Shown here: positions 47,854 through 60,786 of the stretch, piece after piece
Layout of the letters: every line of letters starts with the position of its first letter
Position numbering within the stretch: position 1 is the first letter of the stretch
Assembly: GCF_964355755.1 (NCBI RefSeq)
Contig: NC_092674.1
Coordinates: 1,059,001-1,123,000 of the forward strand
Direction of reading: 5' to 3'
DNA length: 64,000 nucleotides
From: Antedon mediterranea
Lineage: Eukaryota > Echinodermata > Crinoidea > Comatulida > Antedonidae
Translations under genes and position numbers: made by a program
The notes under the pieces: generated by a model
The model's input: only the letters and a program-made list of their open reading frames with translations
The model's database searches: none
Told to the model about the DNA's origin: nothing

Positions 47854-47859
47854 AATAAA
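47854..47859 (+). terminator. Candidate polyadenylation signal of the DUF6729 gene
   Basis: AATAAA about 180 bases after the stop codon, directly followed by a genomic A-run. The A-run is also compatible with a retroposed 3' end, but the gene has introns, so it is more likely fortuitous. Confidence 0.4.
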
Positions 47860-48909
47860 AAAAAAAAAGTTTTTAATGCTGCCAAATCCAAAGAGCAATG
47901 ATTAATGTTGTAAATTATTTTGTAATTTTTATAAATTACATTCAGTTTTAATTATTACATTATAATTTACATTATACCATTCATTGCACTTTGTATTTGA
48001 AGGTCCCAAGCCCTTACAAAAAAAGCAGAGGGGAAACTTTTGCAGTTGAGTGTACATTAAATGGTGAATTCTATATTCTTGTCAAGACTATTTCCTTAGT
48101 AGTGTAAATTCTCAACTATTTTATATTTATTTCAAGAGCAATTCCACTACAATTCATTTTGATGTGAATCAAATAATTCATTCCACCAATTCTAATAATA
48201 TATTTTGATAATAACTCATACTATAGAGGTTATTATCCAGTAACTTTCAGTTACTCCTCTTACAGTTACACATATCCTATGATACCATGTGGCCTAGAAA
48301 AAAAGCCCCAGACAAAGTTAACGGTAATTTTGTCTAAATTTTTGAAAAAGGCTAACTTATCAAACTACTTGGAATATGGTTGGCCAATCAGAAGTCAGGG
48401 TGGGTTTTTTAAATAGTTACATAGTATTTAACATATATATACAATTTTGATTGACAATTGTTCACACCCTAAAAACACAACAAAAAACGTCTCGTCATAT
48501 TAAAAGAACTAACAATTAATACAACATATATATTGTAGTCGAATTTACCGTGTTTTAAAAAACAAAATTCATGTACTGTAGTACAAGGATTTTTCGAAAA
48601 TTGGAAAAAAAAATGTCGACTTTCTCAACTTTTAACAAAAAATTTAAGTCTTATTATTCTATTATTTAATATTTTTATTCATTTAATACATCGATCATGT
48701 GATAAACCCCTAAAATTGACAGTTTTTAGTATGCCGGTATTCAAAACAACCTCCTAGATTCTTGGGTCCCATTGGCCAATTGTCTAGTTTCCTCATTATC
48801 TAATGACCCAGTCCAATTCAGTTTTAATGACCCCACATGGCTCTGTCCATTTCTTGTCCATTTATTTTTGCGTTCTTTACCGTTTCGAGTGAGAAGATTG
48901 AGCTGTACC

Positions 48910-49340
48910 CTTTGCGCAGGGATTTTTTCCAAAATTGGCTAAATTTCGACCTTTTTATTTTTCGACAAAACTGGTTAATATGGCTCTATAAGTTGATAAC
49001 AGGCAATATATGCGCATATATAGCCATATTATTGCATAATAATTGAACTTTAAAAAGTCTATATTTTGGGCATTTTTCCAAAATTGGCTAAATTTCGACC
49101 TCTTTATTTTTTCGACAAAACTGGTTAATATGATGATACTAAGCAATATATAGCCATATATAGCCATATTATTGCATAATAATTGAATTTTAAAAAGTCG
49201 ATATTTTGGGCATTTTTCGAAAAAATCCCTGTACTATAATAATACAGGGATTTTTTACAAAATTGGCTAAATTTCGACCTTTTTATTTTTCGACAAAATT
49301 GGTTAAAATGGCTCTATAAGTTGATAATAGCCATATTTCT
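48910..49340. repeat. Second location of the 39.5-41.4 kb repeat family
   Basis: Two to three units with TTGGCTAAATTTCGACCTTT, GGTTAATATGGCTCTATAAG and ATATATAGCCATATTATTGC in the same orientation as at 41210-41390. It lacks the CATGCGCAGAG hairpin part. Placed on the other side of the DUF6729 gene. Confidence 0.88.
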
Positions 49341-49819
49341 GACACATACAGGTTCCATGTCTTAGTTCATCATCAATCTTATATTTATGCTATACAAGTA
49401 CATGGCAGTTTAGCAGAGTGCCATTCCTCATTTATACTGTACAGGTTCATATCAATTATCCAACAATTGTTATTTATTTTGCACATTATGAAGTTAAGAT
49501 TTATAACATTTATTTTGCATATTTTTTGTCTTTGTTCATATTTACCAGTCTTACCCAATAATGGATAACATTGAGTACATTTTCGTTTGATTGACTCGCC
49601 CACATTCTCCTCTATTTGCAACATTTGAACCCCTAAAACAATCTACAAACATTATTTTGAATATAGTCAATTTTGTTGTTATTATTTTTCCACAATTTTT
49701 CACTACCATACAGTAAAATATAATAATAATAATACTGTACAGGTTCTATGTCTATCATCAATGATATATATATGTTATTAAAATTCCGGACATATCAATC
49801 CTTAATAATTGCTGCCTTT

Positions 49820-52800
49820 TTATGCAAGTGTAGCACGTTTAGTAGAGTGTTCTTCTTGTCCAGTAAAGTTACCTCCTTTTGAGCTCACAAATGAATCATA
49901 TCTATAAGAGGTAAATGTTTTAAGATGCATTGATTTTTTTCACCATGCTTTATTATTTACTGTACATTTTAGCTGTGAAAAAGAAGGGGCATGCAATCCC
50001 ATTGGACACCAACCCCTAGAAACTGTTGGGCTATTGAGAACAAGTCTTGTTATATATTCTGGGTGATCTCTTCAGTCAAAGACTGGTCTTCCTGACTACC
50101 TAGTTATGATCAGTGGCTGTAATGAACTAGTACACCTGGGTAACCCCCTACTCGTCTCGAAAGATAGGTTCTTTAAAGTGCACATGAACCAGATGTGTAC
50201 ACTGGACCTATGGTTTATAGTTCTTATCCAAGAAGAACCATGGAGCGAGTAAGGCTTGAATCTTTGCCGATGTTATGGCTACGTATTACAGTTTTACCGT
50301 CTTAACCGCTCGGCCACTCTCTGTCTCTCTGTTATGCTATGCCTAATCCCTGATGTTGAAAGACTACACTATCCATTATACTTACATTTGTTGGTATCGT
50401 CGCCTCTCCTTCGCAGACACCGAGGGTTTCATTGCATTAACAGCCCTCAGAAGATTCAATTGGTTAATTTTGACCACATGACTTTGATGATGTTCGCCTT
50501 CTTCATTTAGTTCCTAATATAAGAAGAAACAAAAATAAAAAATAGCTGATAATAAACACTGAGGTGGTTTCCTGAATGGTCGTGAAATCAAAACGGTACT
50601 GGGTATGACCAACTGCGTTCTTGTCACCAACTACTGTAGCCATCCATTCATAGAAGTTCTGATGTAGCAGCCTTTCTGTATGACGACTATAGAATGGACC
50701 AGAGACATGACTAACCACAACTTTTAGTTGAAAGAAGATAGAAAAAGATAAGGAGTTGTACGTAGATGCATTTTGAATTATGTAAATATTTACATTCTAA
50801 AAATTAACGGTAATAGTTAGTATAAACAGTTTTAAGTTAATTTACCGTATAGCCAGTTGTTTTCTTGAGATTGTTCTTGCTAATCAGAGACACCTGGTTA
50901 GCAATCTTCTCCTGTGTCTCAGTGCTAACATCCACAATGCCCTCGCGTAATGTTGGCATGTAAATTAGCCTCTGTTCCAGTCGTCTCTCTTGGTACAGAG
51001 CTGGTAAGTCATAGAATGAATTGTCTTCAATGTTGTCTAAAGTTTCTAAATCTAGATAAAAAAATATAAAATGGTCTACTAATTCTACTGATATTTGATG
51101 TGACAACATAAATACAGTAAACTTTTCCAGAAATCCTGGTATTTTGCATTTGTTTTTAATGGTAAAAGGGAATTTGGGACCATTAGAAGTGAAGAAAAGT
51201 TTTGAAATGTTCCAGTTTTCAGAGAATCCGGAATTTGGAAGAGTCACCTGTATTATATTTATTTTGAAAAAGAACAAAAATAATGATGATAATAATACTG
51301 TAAATAAATCACAAAAGAACTAACCTGCGACTTCTACAAGTGGAGGCGACCTTTCCAACTTGAGAGCAGCAAATTCTCTCAAACTTGGAGTTCCCTTTCC
51401 ATTGTTTCCGTATTCTTCTTCACTTTGACTAAGCCGTACGAAGCTCGCAGAATCCGAGTCTGACCCAGAGCTTTCGGTGACTGGATGTACATTACCGTCT
51501 GCATCCAATGATTTCCCTGTCGTTGTCTTACCTCGGCCACGACTCTCCAATTGGGGCGGGTTTCCTTCGTCGAACGACACACTTTCCAAGAAGGTTAATT
51601 TCCATTCATCAGCTTCCATGCTGCGACACGTCTTCATGTGAAGTGGCGATAGTCTGTCACTACTTAGTGATTTCGTTGGGGGTGGTGATATTTGTGAGTG
51701 GATTGCGTCAAGCTGAGCGTTGTATAACAGAGCCTTTAAGTCAGCACCAGTGAAGAATTCACAATGTTCAATTACATTATCAAAGTTAACATCATCATCT
51801 AAAGTCATGTTCAGTGACAAGGCAAGTAGTATACCAAGTTGTTCACACTGTTACCAACATAAAATAGCATAAGTATGTTGAATTAATGTTGTGTTTACAT
51901 TGTACAGAACTGTATCGAAAAAGCTAATTACATTAGAACTACTGCACCAATTATGTATCATGTATTTAAACTGCAAATAAAGATATGCACAAAATGATTG
52001 GCTTGAAGTTTGGAATATCAAACAATAAGGTAAGTGGAGTTGTAGCTTGGTGGTTAACATGCTTGCCTTCCAATCCCAAGGTCTGGGGTTCAATCCCGAC
52101 CTAGTGCCAGGGTTGTAACTCACGAATCTTTCAAATGAGACTTAGTTTACAAGCATGATAATTTATTAAATAGTTTATCCATCCTGTAATTGGCGAGATA
52201 CTCAATGTTGGATGCATATGAAATAAAAAAAAAAATCTAAATATACTAAACTATACCTTATTTGGAATTGGACAGTAGAGACATTTATCTAATCGGCCTG
52301 GTCGGAGCAGCGCTGGGTCAATGAGGTCAGGTCTACTAGTAGCTGCTATGATGTATACTCCATCTAAACCCTCAACACCATCCAGCTGAGTCAGAAGTTG
52401 GTTCACAACCCTGTCAGTTACACCTGTACTATCATGACCTCGCCTGTCAAAAGTAACACAGTTGTCAGATTGTTTTTCAGGTGCTTGCGCTGTGAGTTTG
52501 GGGTAAAGAGCGCTTTTTTTAGGTGCTTGCGCTGTGAGACTCCAGTAAGAGCGCTTTATAAATTGTCGATAGCGAAAGCACACCCTAACTTCCTCACATG
52601 CCCACAATGAATTTAATGATCAAACTTATTCATAGGTTGTTGCAATCCAAAAGTTGCCTAATGGTGAAGCAGAGTTCTTGTCCAATTTATTCCAAGATTT
52701 TTAACTGAAATGGTGTTTTAAATGTTTTACAGTATTATACTGTAACCTATTGTATCCAAATTGTACTAAAACCACATAACATTTGCATATTCAAATGTTA

Positions 52801-55800
52801 AAATTAACCATATACAAATAATTATGTTTCATTTAAAACATGTACCTAGGAGCAAGTGCATCAAATTCGTCAAAGAAGAGAATGCAAGGCTTTGCACTTT
52901 GAGCACGTCTAAAGAGGTCACGAACTGCTTGCTCACTTGCGCCAATGTATTTGCTAAGCAACTCTGGACCCTGAAAAACAACAATCATGACATTTGTATG
53001 CTGTTGACATTACACTTTTTGAGTCAGTATGATCTGTTTTAGTCATGTCTAAGGTAATAGCTTGCTGTTTACAATGCAGAGGTCGCCGTGGGTGTATGTG
53101 TCAGAGGTCAGCGTGAGTTTAAAACAAAAATGATGTGGTGTTTCTTTACCTTACCTTTATACTGATGAAGTTCAAACCACATTCCTTAGCAACTGCGCCC
53201 CCTAGTAAGGTTTTTCCTGTACCGGGAGGTCCATACAACAACAAACCAGACCTCAGTCGTAATGGGCAGTTTTTAAAAAGCTGTGGATACTATACAAAAA
53301 TATAAATACTATGTTTTGTGGTTATATGATTCAGTAGTTATGTCCACTTTGTTTTATTATTTTACATATGGTATTTGTGAAAAATTCAACTCTAGGAATT
53401 AAATAAAAATAATGAAATTAGTTAATACAATAATAACTAGATTTAATTCGTCACTATGACGAATTATAGGTTATATGCATTGATTTAAATAAAGATAATT
53501 GATTTTTAAAATATATATTGATTGATTGATTTTCTCAGAATCTTTAATTATTTATAATATATGATAGGCCCTTGCTAACGCATAATGCGTATAATGTCAT
53601 AAACCACATTTGTTGTTACATAATAATAAAGACATAAGTTAATTTTTATCTAGATTTCATTATAAATCATGTGTATAATCTATACACTAAGAAATAAATT
53701 TGAACAAACAATACGGATAATAAAAAAAAAATCTTATTTCGTTTCCCAAGGTGAGACTCGATCTCGGTACCTTGAATGCCATAGACACGAGCACAGACCA
53801 CCGAGCCGTACACAACTGACTAAAAGTTGTAGAAAAATTTCTCCGTGTATTTACTATGCAGTAACCACTTTGATGCAAATAGATTATTACATACCGAAAT
53901 GAATTATAATTTTTTACTATGATGACATCTTTAAAATGTATACAAATGATGCACTGTCAAACTACATACTTTTAACTTTAATATATGAATTTTTGAAGGA
54001 AGAAAGTTAATGTTAAGTTTGATATTTTGGCCTAAGAAAATGTCATAATTTGTTTGATTGTCGAAATTATTTTTTTAAAATTTAATATGCAATTAATGAT
54101 TTAATCAACTTTTGTTCTCTTTATTTGATAATAAATCATACATATGATACATACACTTCAAGAAAATGAAATATAAAAATAGGTGTTCCCCTGCATTCTG
54201 ACGATATATATTAATTTAAAAATTTAGCATATTTTCACCATTTTGTTAACTTATACGTGTGTAGCCAGTCACTTTTGACGTGCTCGTATAACGCAATTTC
54301 GAGTTGAAACCTGAATCAAATATGATGATATTATTAAAGAAAGATTGTAAAACAGAAATCGGGCAAAAAGAGTGCGCATTAACGTTTAACGCGCAGTGCG
54401 CGTGCAAAAATCTGCGCACTCATGGCATTTTTTAAACGCTTAAATTTTGACAATTTTGAACATTTTAAGCGCGCGTACGCAAGCGTTATATGCGCTACGC
54501 ACATAATTTTATTGCCATATGATGAAATATGACCTGAAATTTATGAATACCAAATTTTGTTTAATTGTGATTCATGCTTGTGAAGATATGATTACAAACG
54601 TGATTTCGTAAAATCGCGCGTAGACCGCGTAATTTTTGATTACGCATCGTGAAAATATAACCACATCGATTCCTGGCCATGAGGAATATACTCTGAAAAC
54701 TTGACTTAGCTAGATTAAACTGATGCCAAGATAATGCACGGACAAAATAGTGCTAAGGAAAGAATAAATAAATAAATAAATAAATAAAGATTTTGACAGA
54801 ATCAAGAGGTTATATGCATATCATGCATATAACCTAATAATAATACATTTGGACTTTTAAGCGCATAATGTATAAAGCCTCTATGTGCTTCACAAGTAAA
54901 AGTAATAACAAAAATAAAAAAGAGCAATTTAAAAAAATAAAATAATAATAATTATTTACCTTTGCTGGCCATAGTAATGTCTCTAACAAAACCTTCTTAA
55001 CTTCTTCTAGTCCTCCAACATTCTTCCATGACAAATCACCCGAATTATGTAATGGAACATCCCGTAGAGTTGCTGGGGTGTAGTTCTGCAGTGCACATTC
55101 AAAATCCTCATCAATTAGGATTATACCATTATTCTCAGAGGATGTATCTAGATAGAATATCACAGAAATGTTTGTAGAATTAATTTATATAAATAATAGC
55201 AAGTTCGTTCCTATATATTAACTTGTCAGACACTAAAAACTCTTTTATAAGTCACCCTACCTCGAGGGGTGGTGCCAGCCCAAATCCCATCAGTCATTTC
55301 TCTACTACAGGCAGCATGAATGGCCCTTTCAAGCACCGTCATCATGTCTTTGGCAACATAGCCTTCAATTCGTGATGCTAAGTCTGTAAGGTCAAGTTGC
55401 TCTAGGCTTGCCAGGTCAACTTCTATCTTGTTCTGAATCATTGATGTCAGCATATCCTCCCTCTTTTTCTGTAGACATATAATATTTAATTATTATCTAA
55501 ACACAGTGTAAAACCAACTTACAAACCAATGACACTTAAATTGGTCTTTAAACAGGCCTTGTCATTTGGAAATTGTAGGTGTGCTACACAGTGCACGCTG
55601 TTTGTATATTAGTGTCTGCAAGTTTCCAAATTGAAGTGTGCTGTGAATCATTTTTAACCGTGATCGCACTCCCATGATAAAAAAGGCAAAAGCGTACCAT
55701 TAAAATGAGCCTAGTAGTATTTCAGCATGTTACAGAGCTCAAACTTGAACATGGGACCATAGATAAATAACCAGTAACTTACAGTATCCAATGGTTTAAT

Positions 55801-58800
55801 GTCTATCCATTGTTGAAAGAAGTGTGTACCCCTGGAAGACGTCAGCCCTTGATGTAGAGACGTCTTAGTTCGACACGTTGCCATTACACATATTCTGGTT
55901 CCTTGTCTGATTTCAGCCGTCATTAAATCTTTTAAAACTATAAATTGAATACAAAATCTAACCTTTAGAGATTCACTGAAGGTTTAACTTTTGTACTAAG
56001 TAGCTGAGTAGTCAACATATGCTGATAGTGGGTCTATTGGGATGAAGAATAATGACCACAAGAAAACCCCTCTTAAATAATGGTATGAACCAGTTTACCT
56101 TGCTCTAAATTCATCATTAGTTTGTACATATGTACACAAAAACCAAACAATTTTGTGGATAAAACATCACAAACCTTCGGCAATTCTCATACTGTAGAGG
56201 GCGTCAGGGCTTATCTCTTGTTCAGGCCCAAGAGGGGAACCAGTCAACTGGTCTAGATCATCTAGTAAGATAAGAGATGGTTGTCTCCAGGCAGCCTCAT
56301 TAAAGGCTTCCTCTAACCTTCGACGGACACTCTCAACACGTTTCCCTATTGAAATAAAACCTGGTTATAAACTCTATCATTATATGAATAGTGTAGTGGC
56401 TGCTATCAAACTTTATGTGACAACAAAATGTGATGTGTCCATATATAGACATGATGATGTCATATCAATACCATATTTGGACATATCACTACCATATAAG
56501 AATACCTTTCAAAGGTTTACACTCTAAGGTGTTAACGTAAACAAGCTGAGGCCAAGATGTTACTTCACGACAAAGAGCCATAGCCAATGTAGTCTTGCCA
56601 CTTCCTTTAGGTCCTGTAAGTATCAAACCACCCTGTTGAAGACCTGGTAGGCCACTACAAATCTGCTTTGATAAGGGTCTGATTGCTAGAGCTGTCTTGA
56701 TGTGATTTAAACCGGATTGGCCTAACTCTGATACACCTCTATGAATAAAATAAACATATTAATTCAATTTAATTAATTCCAAACAATAACACATACATCA
56801 CAGACCCGGGTTACTCCTACAGCGAACTCGAACGCTTTCGATGGGACGTCCCAGCCTGCAACTATTATTAATTAAAAATCTCTCTTGGATTAGAAATGTT
56901 TAAATAAACTTTAAACTGGTTTATATTTATTATATATTTTTAAGTGCATACCCAAGATCTCTTAGTCTGAATCCAGCCACTACAGAGTCAATTTGTCTGG
57001 TAGATCTGGGTGGGAGACTAGCTGATACATCAATCAGAGCAGTCTCACAGACACCAAACTTGACTTTCCTTGCAATGAATGGATGTAGAAGGAAGTATAT
57101 TTTCTGGTTAGCTTCTAATTGTTCAGTATTTATTGTTAGAACAAATTCCTCTTGCTCACCTATAAATAAGCAAACATCGTTTAACATTAAATTATTTCCA
57201 CAAATTTCTGTATAAAGCAATAGCAACAGCTATGAGCGCTAACTGGCTAAACCCAGCGGTCCCGGAGCTTATGAGAGCCCTGAGCAGTGCCCAGAGGAAA
57301 AAAAGGTATTAAAATATGTCGAAAAAGGCTAAACGTTAAAATCTTACCATCAGAACTTATTGGGAACTTGAGTAAGGAACTGCCTCCACATACAGGTATA
57401 GGCCATACCATACAACTGACACAGGATAGCCACTGTTGAAATGCACCCTCAATCTCGACTGCTGTCAACTTTCTTTTCTATTTCAAAATACAAGGTCACA
57501 GAAAAAAATAATGAAACTTTATTTGGATCTAAATTTAACACAAACAAACACAAAGTCACAGAAAAAAGAACATATATATAATTTTTTTTTTTATGTGGAT
57601 AATATTTCCATACTTGGAACTAAATTTAGAAATTTGTGACAATGCATGTCATAAATTTTTGACCAAATAATATCTGAACTGAGCTTTAAAATAAGTTACA
57701 ATTACATACCAGATGGTATAACGGACACAAGGTCATTGATTGCATCACGCTTGGTGACTCTGTGATTGGTTGAATGACCACCTTCGCTGTGACCTCAAGC
57801 TTTAGCTGTCTTCGTAGCAGGTCAGAGATCTGTAGTGTCCAAGGACTGGTGTCATCAAAGACTATCAAAGACTCACTGTCACGTCTGGTTTGAATGTCTT
57901 GGCTATTCAACACTACCCTCACTGCTGCATAATCTGTGTTTATATCAATGTATTGCACCGTGGGTTGTTGTTGACTAACATCCCCACCAGCTGCTGCATC
58001 CTCAACTTTCTCTGTTTTGTTCACTTGCGTCGAATCTTGCCTTTGTCTAGCCTCTTCGTGACGCTCTTTTGGCGACTTTAATTTGGTTATAATTGCGTAA
58101 AAACTGACATATTCTTCTTGCAATGGAAAATTTTGTTTACCAGGATCCATCGGCAGGTCAATAAGTGCGCCCTCAGCAGTTGACGATAAGTAAACTGTTG
58201 TCGGTTGCATTAAATGCGAGTATGAGTTCACTCCTGGGTCAGGGTTCTCTGTTCTTCTACAACTAGCTTCCACTCTTTCATAAGAGTCAATTAAGGTGTG
58301 AACTCTTGCAACAATATTACAGTCTTTTAGTAGCTCTCTTGCTATAGCTTTTTGTCTTTCTTTATCTAATGATAACTTTCCTTGTTCAATGGCGCTCTCT
58401 CCCGACTCTTCAATGCTCATGAAAGACTTAATATAAGACCATAAACGGTACGCCCATGGCAGTGAATCATCAAACTCATAATCAGTCACCTCTTCACTAG
58501 GTAATTCTTCTTCATTACCCAATTGTTCATCAGTCTGGCTTCTGTATAAAGGAATATTCCCAGTGGAACCAAAATCACTAACATATCCCGACGTCATACT
58601 TTCTCCAATTGACGCAAGACTAGAGGGAGTTTCTGCCTTCACAGCTGGTCGCCCTCCTCCTCCTCCTCCGCTACCAACATTCTTTACATTAAAATCAGAA
58701 GGAACGCTTACACTTGCACTGCCCTGTTGTAGACTCTTGACAGTGGTAGAAGGAGAAGGTGTGTTGCCAGCCAGGGTATTTGTCCTATCTTTTGGGATGA

Positions 58801-60462
58801 TGGATAACTCACTGTACGGCTCTAGACGTATGCATTTCTCAGCTGGCTCAATTTCACCTGTAAGATAAAATAAATAATTTTGATTTATGACATATAAAAC
58901 TAAAAATGCAATTAATTTAAGCTCTATCTACACTATATGTGAAAAAAAATGTGATGTGCTCATATACTGTACTGTATGGACATGATGTCATATCACTACC
59001 ATATTTGGGCATCACTACCATATTTGGACACTTTGCAAAACTTACTAGTTTTAATAAAAATGCAGATTTTCTTGCCGATCCACACAGGAAGAACTTGATT
59101 TGGCCAGATAACACGAACTTGACTCAGTAAATTCGTTTCTACATAACTTGCATTTAATTCCTTTAATCAAAAAAGAAAAAAAATTAAATTTTAAATGAAG
59201 CAAATTGAATAAAATACCTTTCAGTTCTTAGTTCTCCTTCCTTGAAAAAAAGTATCAGTAATAATGATAAGACAACAGGCTTCTTCCTTTCTTTACCTGG
59301 CATCAACTTGTGTACTAATTATTTAAGTGCATTCTTACCAATATCTCCCAATCATCAAAGGAGGCAGGTTCTATGACAGCATGAGTGCATGGTAAGACAG
59401 GTTGTACACGTTGAACAAGAACCTTAATATGCAGAAAATACAAGTTATCAAAATGCACACTTAAAGTAAATAAGATCCCTAAAGCTTTTAAATACTTAGT
59501 ACTTCCAAGACATTTAGTATATAGTACTTGACTTACTAATGGAGTGGTTAGTTGAGTGGTTAGGACACTTGACTGTCATACAGAGAGAATTGGGTTCAAT
59601 TCCCAACAACTCCCAGTCTACTCAGCTGTAAATGAGTACCTGGTTGAAAGTACTAGGATAAGGCGACGTGGAAAGGAAATGGTCACCCTACCATATAATA
59701 CTGAGGCTAAGTAATGTGAGCTCCCAGCAGCTCATTACCCTATGTTCAGAATTGAATACGGGACCTTTACCTTTACTTTACTTGACTTACTGTATTACCA
59801 ACAAGTTCCAACTAAATTGAAAAAGTTAAGTTTACCTCTTGTCCATGAACAAGACCCAGCTTGTTCCCATACAGTCCATTTATCTGGATAACCTCTGTAT
59901 CCTTATTATCACCATGTCTTGTAATGTCCCCAGCCCAGCTTACAAACGCCTTCAAATTCTCACCCCATTCCAGTTGAAATGTAGGAAACTGCTTGACCAT
60001 TAAAAAAATGTCAAAGTTGAAAACATGAAAATGAAATTCAAATAGGACCCCTGCAACCAATGATGGCGATAATGACATTAACAATTTAGATGAGACTGAA
60101 GTGTTACGGCAATTAAGACACTACTATCTTATGATGATTATAAACACAACAACAACCGGTCAAAATATAATTTCAATAACATGCGAGCGAGAGACACAAT
60201 CGGCCAAATGTATTAAGCTGTGTCTACACTATCAAACTTTATGTGATGTGCCAATGGACATGATGATGTCATATTACTACCACATTTGGGCACATCACAT
60301 TTTTTTGTCAAAGAAGTTTGATAGTGTAGACAGAGCTTTACAATACATCCTGTTGTTTACTACCTGAACTTGTGATAAGTCTTTAGACCAAGATGCAGGA
60401 AGACTAACAAAGCAATTCTTGACAGGAGAGAACTCCACTACTGCTACCATTGCCCCAGACAT
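49820..60462 (-). CDS. PEX1: Peroxisome biogenesis AAA+ ATPase PEX1
   Basis: Type II AAA+ ATPase; with PEX6 it extracts the PTS1/PTS2 import receptors from the peroxisomal membrane. Exons (minus, 5' to 3'): 60364-60462, 59836-59988, 59339-59422, 59046-59160, 57710-58857, 57348-57477, 56952-57159, 56506-56738, 56175-56345, 55783-55928, 55261-55468, 54960-55147, 53155-53289, 52846-52970, 52257-52443, 51325-51847, 50846-51051, 50386-50513, 49820-49901. Total 4269 nt, 1422 aa, phases consistent. N-domain: [24 protein letters not shown]1 has Walker A GPKGSGKT (about 688-695) and Walker B LILLDDLD (about 748-755). D2 has GPPGTGKT (981-988), CILFFDEFD (to 1043) and [20 protein letters not shown] (about 1082-1101). 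The C-terminal [13 protein letters not shown] and IYDSF match the family end. The insert between N-domain and D1 is large and low-complexity (poly-Gly near 58660). The start at 60460-60462 is the second in-frame Met of the opening frame; MLRLVT upstream is the alternative. Confidence 0.95.
50080..50325 (-). mobile_element. tRNA(Ser/Leu)-derived SINE in the last PEX1 intron
   Basis: On the minus strand the head reads TGGCCGAGCGGTTAAGACGG (A box at 50306-50316) and later GATTCAAGCC (B box at 50253-50262), with tRNA-like spacing. A non-tRNA body with TTTAAAGAACCTATC follows. A functional tRNA is unlikely because the acceptor stem does not pair. Confidence 0.7.
52030..52125 (+). mobile_element. 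tRNA-derived SINE fragment in a PEX1 intron
   Basis: TAGCTTGGTGGTTAACATGC (A-box-like) and GGTTCAATCCCGACC (B box, 52087-52097) are spaced as in a tRNA gene. No paired acceptor stem is present, so a SINE head is likelier than a tRNA gene. Confidence 0.6.
53745..53820 (-). mobile_element. tRNA-like SINE head in a PEX1 intron
   Basis: Minus strand GGCTCGGTGGTCTGTGCTCG and GATCGAGTCTCACC resemble A and B boxes with tRNA spacing. It lies in the 1.67-kb intron 53290-54959, which otherwise shows only AT-rich sequence and an imperfect palindrome GGTTATATGCAT...ATGCATATAACC near its distal end. Confidence 0.5.
56393..56505. mobile_element. MITE copy abutting PEX1 exon 8 donor
   Basis: Contains CTATCAAACTTTATGTGA, ATGATGATGTCATATCAA and CCATATTTGGACATATCACT as in the copies at 38156 and 60216. 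The right end is lost where it meets the 5' splice site of the exon ending at 56506. Confidence 0.6.
58920..59040. mobile_element. MITE copy in PEX1 intron 4
   Basis: AGCTCTATCTACACTAT after TTA (58917-58919), then GGACATGATGTCATATCACT and CCATATTTGGGCATCACTAC. The right inverted end is missing; the sequence runs almost to the donor of exon 59046-59160. Confidence 0.6.
59545..59790 (+). mobile_element. tRNA-derived SINE in PEX1 intron 2
   Basis: Head with GTTGAGTGGTTAGGACACTT (A box) and GGGTTCAATTCCC (B box, 59592-59604). The body contains GGCGACGTGGAAAGGAAATG and the tail repeats ACCTTT (ACCTTTACCTTTACTTT). The complete head-body-tail structure makes this the clearest SINE in the window. 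Confidence 0.75.
60216..60337. mobile_element. Complete MITE with TTA target duplication in PEX1 intron 1
   Basis: Ends AGCTGTGTCTACACTATCAA and TTGATAGTGTAGACAGAGCT are inverted copies. TTA flanks both sides (60213-60215, 60338-60340). At 122 bp with no coding capacity it is the reference copy of the family seen at 38156, 56393 and 58920. Confidence 0.8.
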
Positions 60463-60786
60463 TGTGACTAGTCTTAGCACAGCAGCTAATAATATTATTA
60501 CACAACTTTACTCACTGCTGTATAGGTAGAAAACAAAATTGATAATTAATACATATATTGTATACCTCCATGACATATACAGTATAGGCCTAGGGCCTAG
60601 GCCTAGTAGAAACCTAGCTCTTCTAGTACTAGGCCCCTAACCTAGGCCCTAGCTAGACTTAAACTAAATTAATAATTATAATAAAGTCTAAAAAATAACT
60701 GTGTGTGTTTCATCATTCCATCACAAATTTAAGCATTGAGAGATGCTCACTATTGAATATTATACTCTTCCTTTGATGGAAGGGGT
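60463..60786. other. PEX1 5' flank
   Basis: AT-rich flank with a cluster of overlapping AGGCCTAGG palindromes at about 60590-60655. No clear TATA box. It ends at the hAT element. Confidence 0.45.

Larger units (their letters stand above)
47678..49819. other. Intergenic region between the DUF6729 gene and PEX1
   Basis: The region starts with the DUF6729 3' UTR and holds AT-rich sequence without a supported gene. At 48910-49340 it contains units of the same repeat as at 39.5-41.4 kb. The two genes are convergent, so both 3' UTRs lie here. Short open frames (48741-48932, 49385-49624) have no recognisable content. Confidence 0.6.

Noticed and set aside
50253-50316. Functional tRNA-Ser or tRNA-Leu gene
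   Set aside because: A and B boxes are good but the acceptor arms do not pair and a SINE-like body follows.
50503-50718. Minus-strand frame with [20 protein letters not shown], first taken as the last PEX1 exon or another gene
   Set aside because: It is out of phase with PEX1 exon 50846-51051. The true next exon is 50386-50513 ([17 protein letters not shown]..., [13 protein letters not shown]), which joins in phase 0 and leads to the family-like C-terminus at 49820-49901. The frame lies in the intron and I recognise no family.
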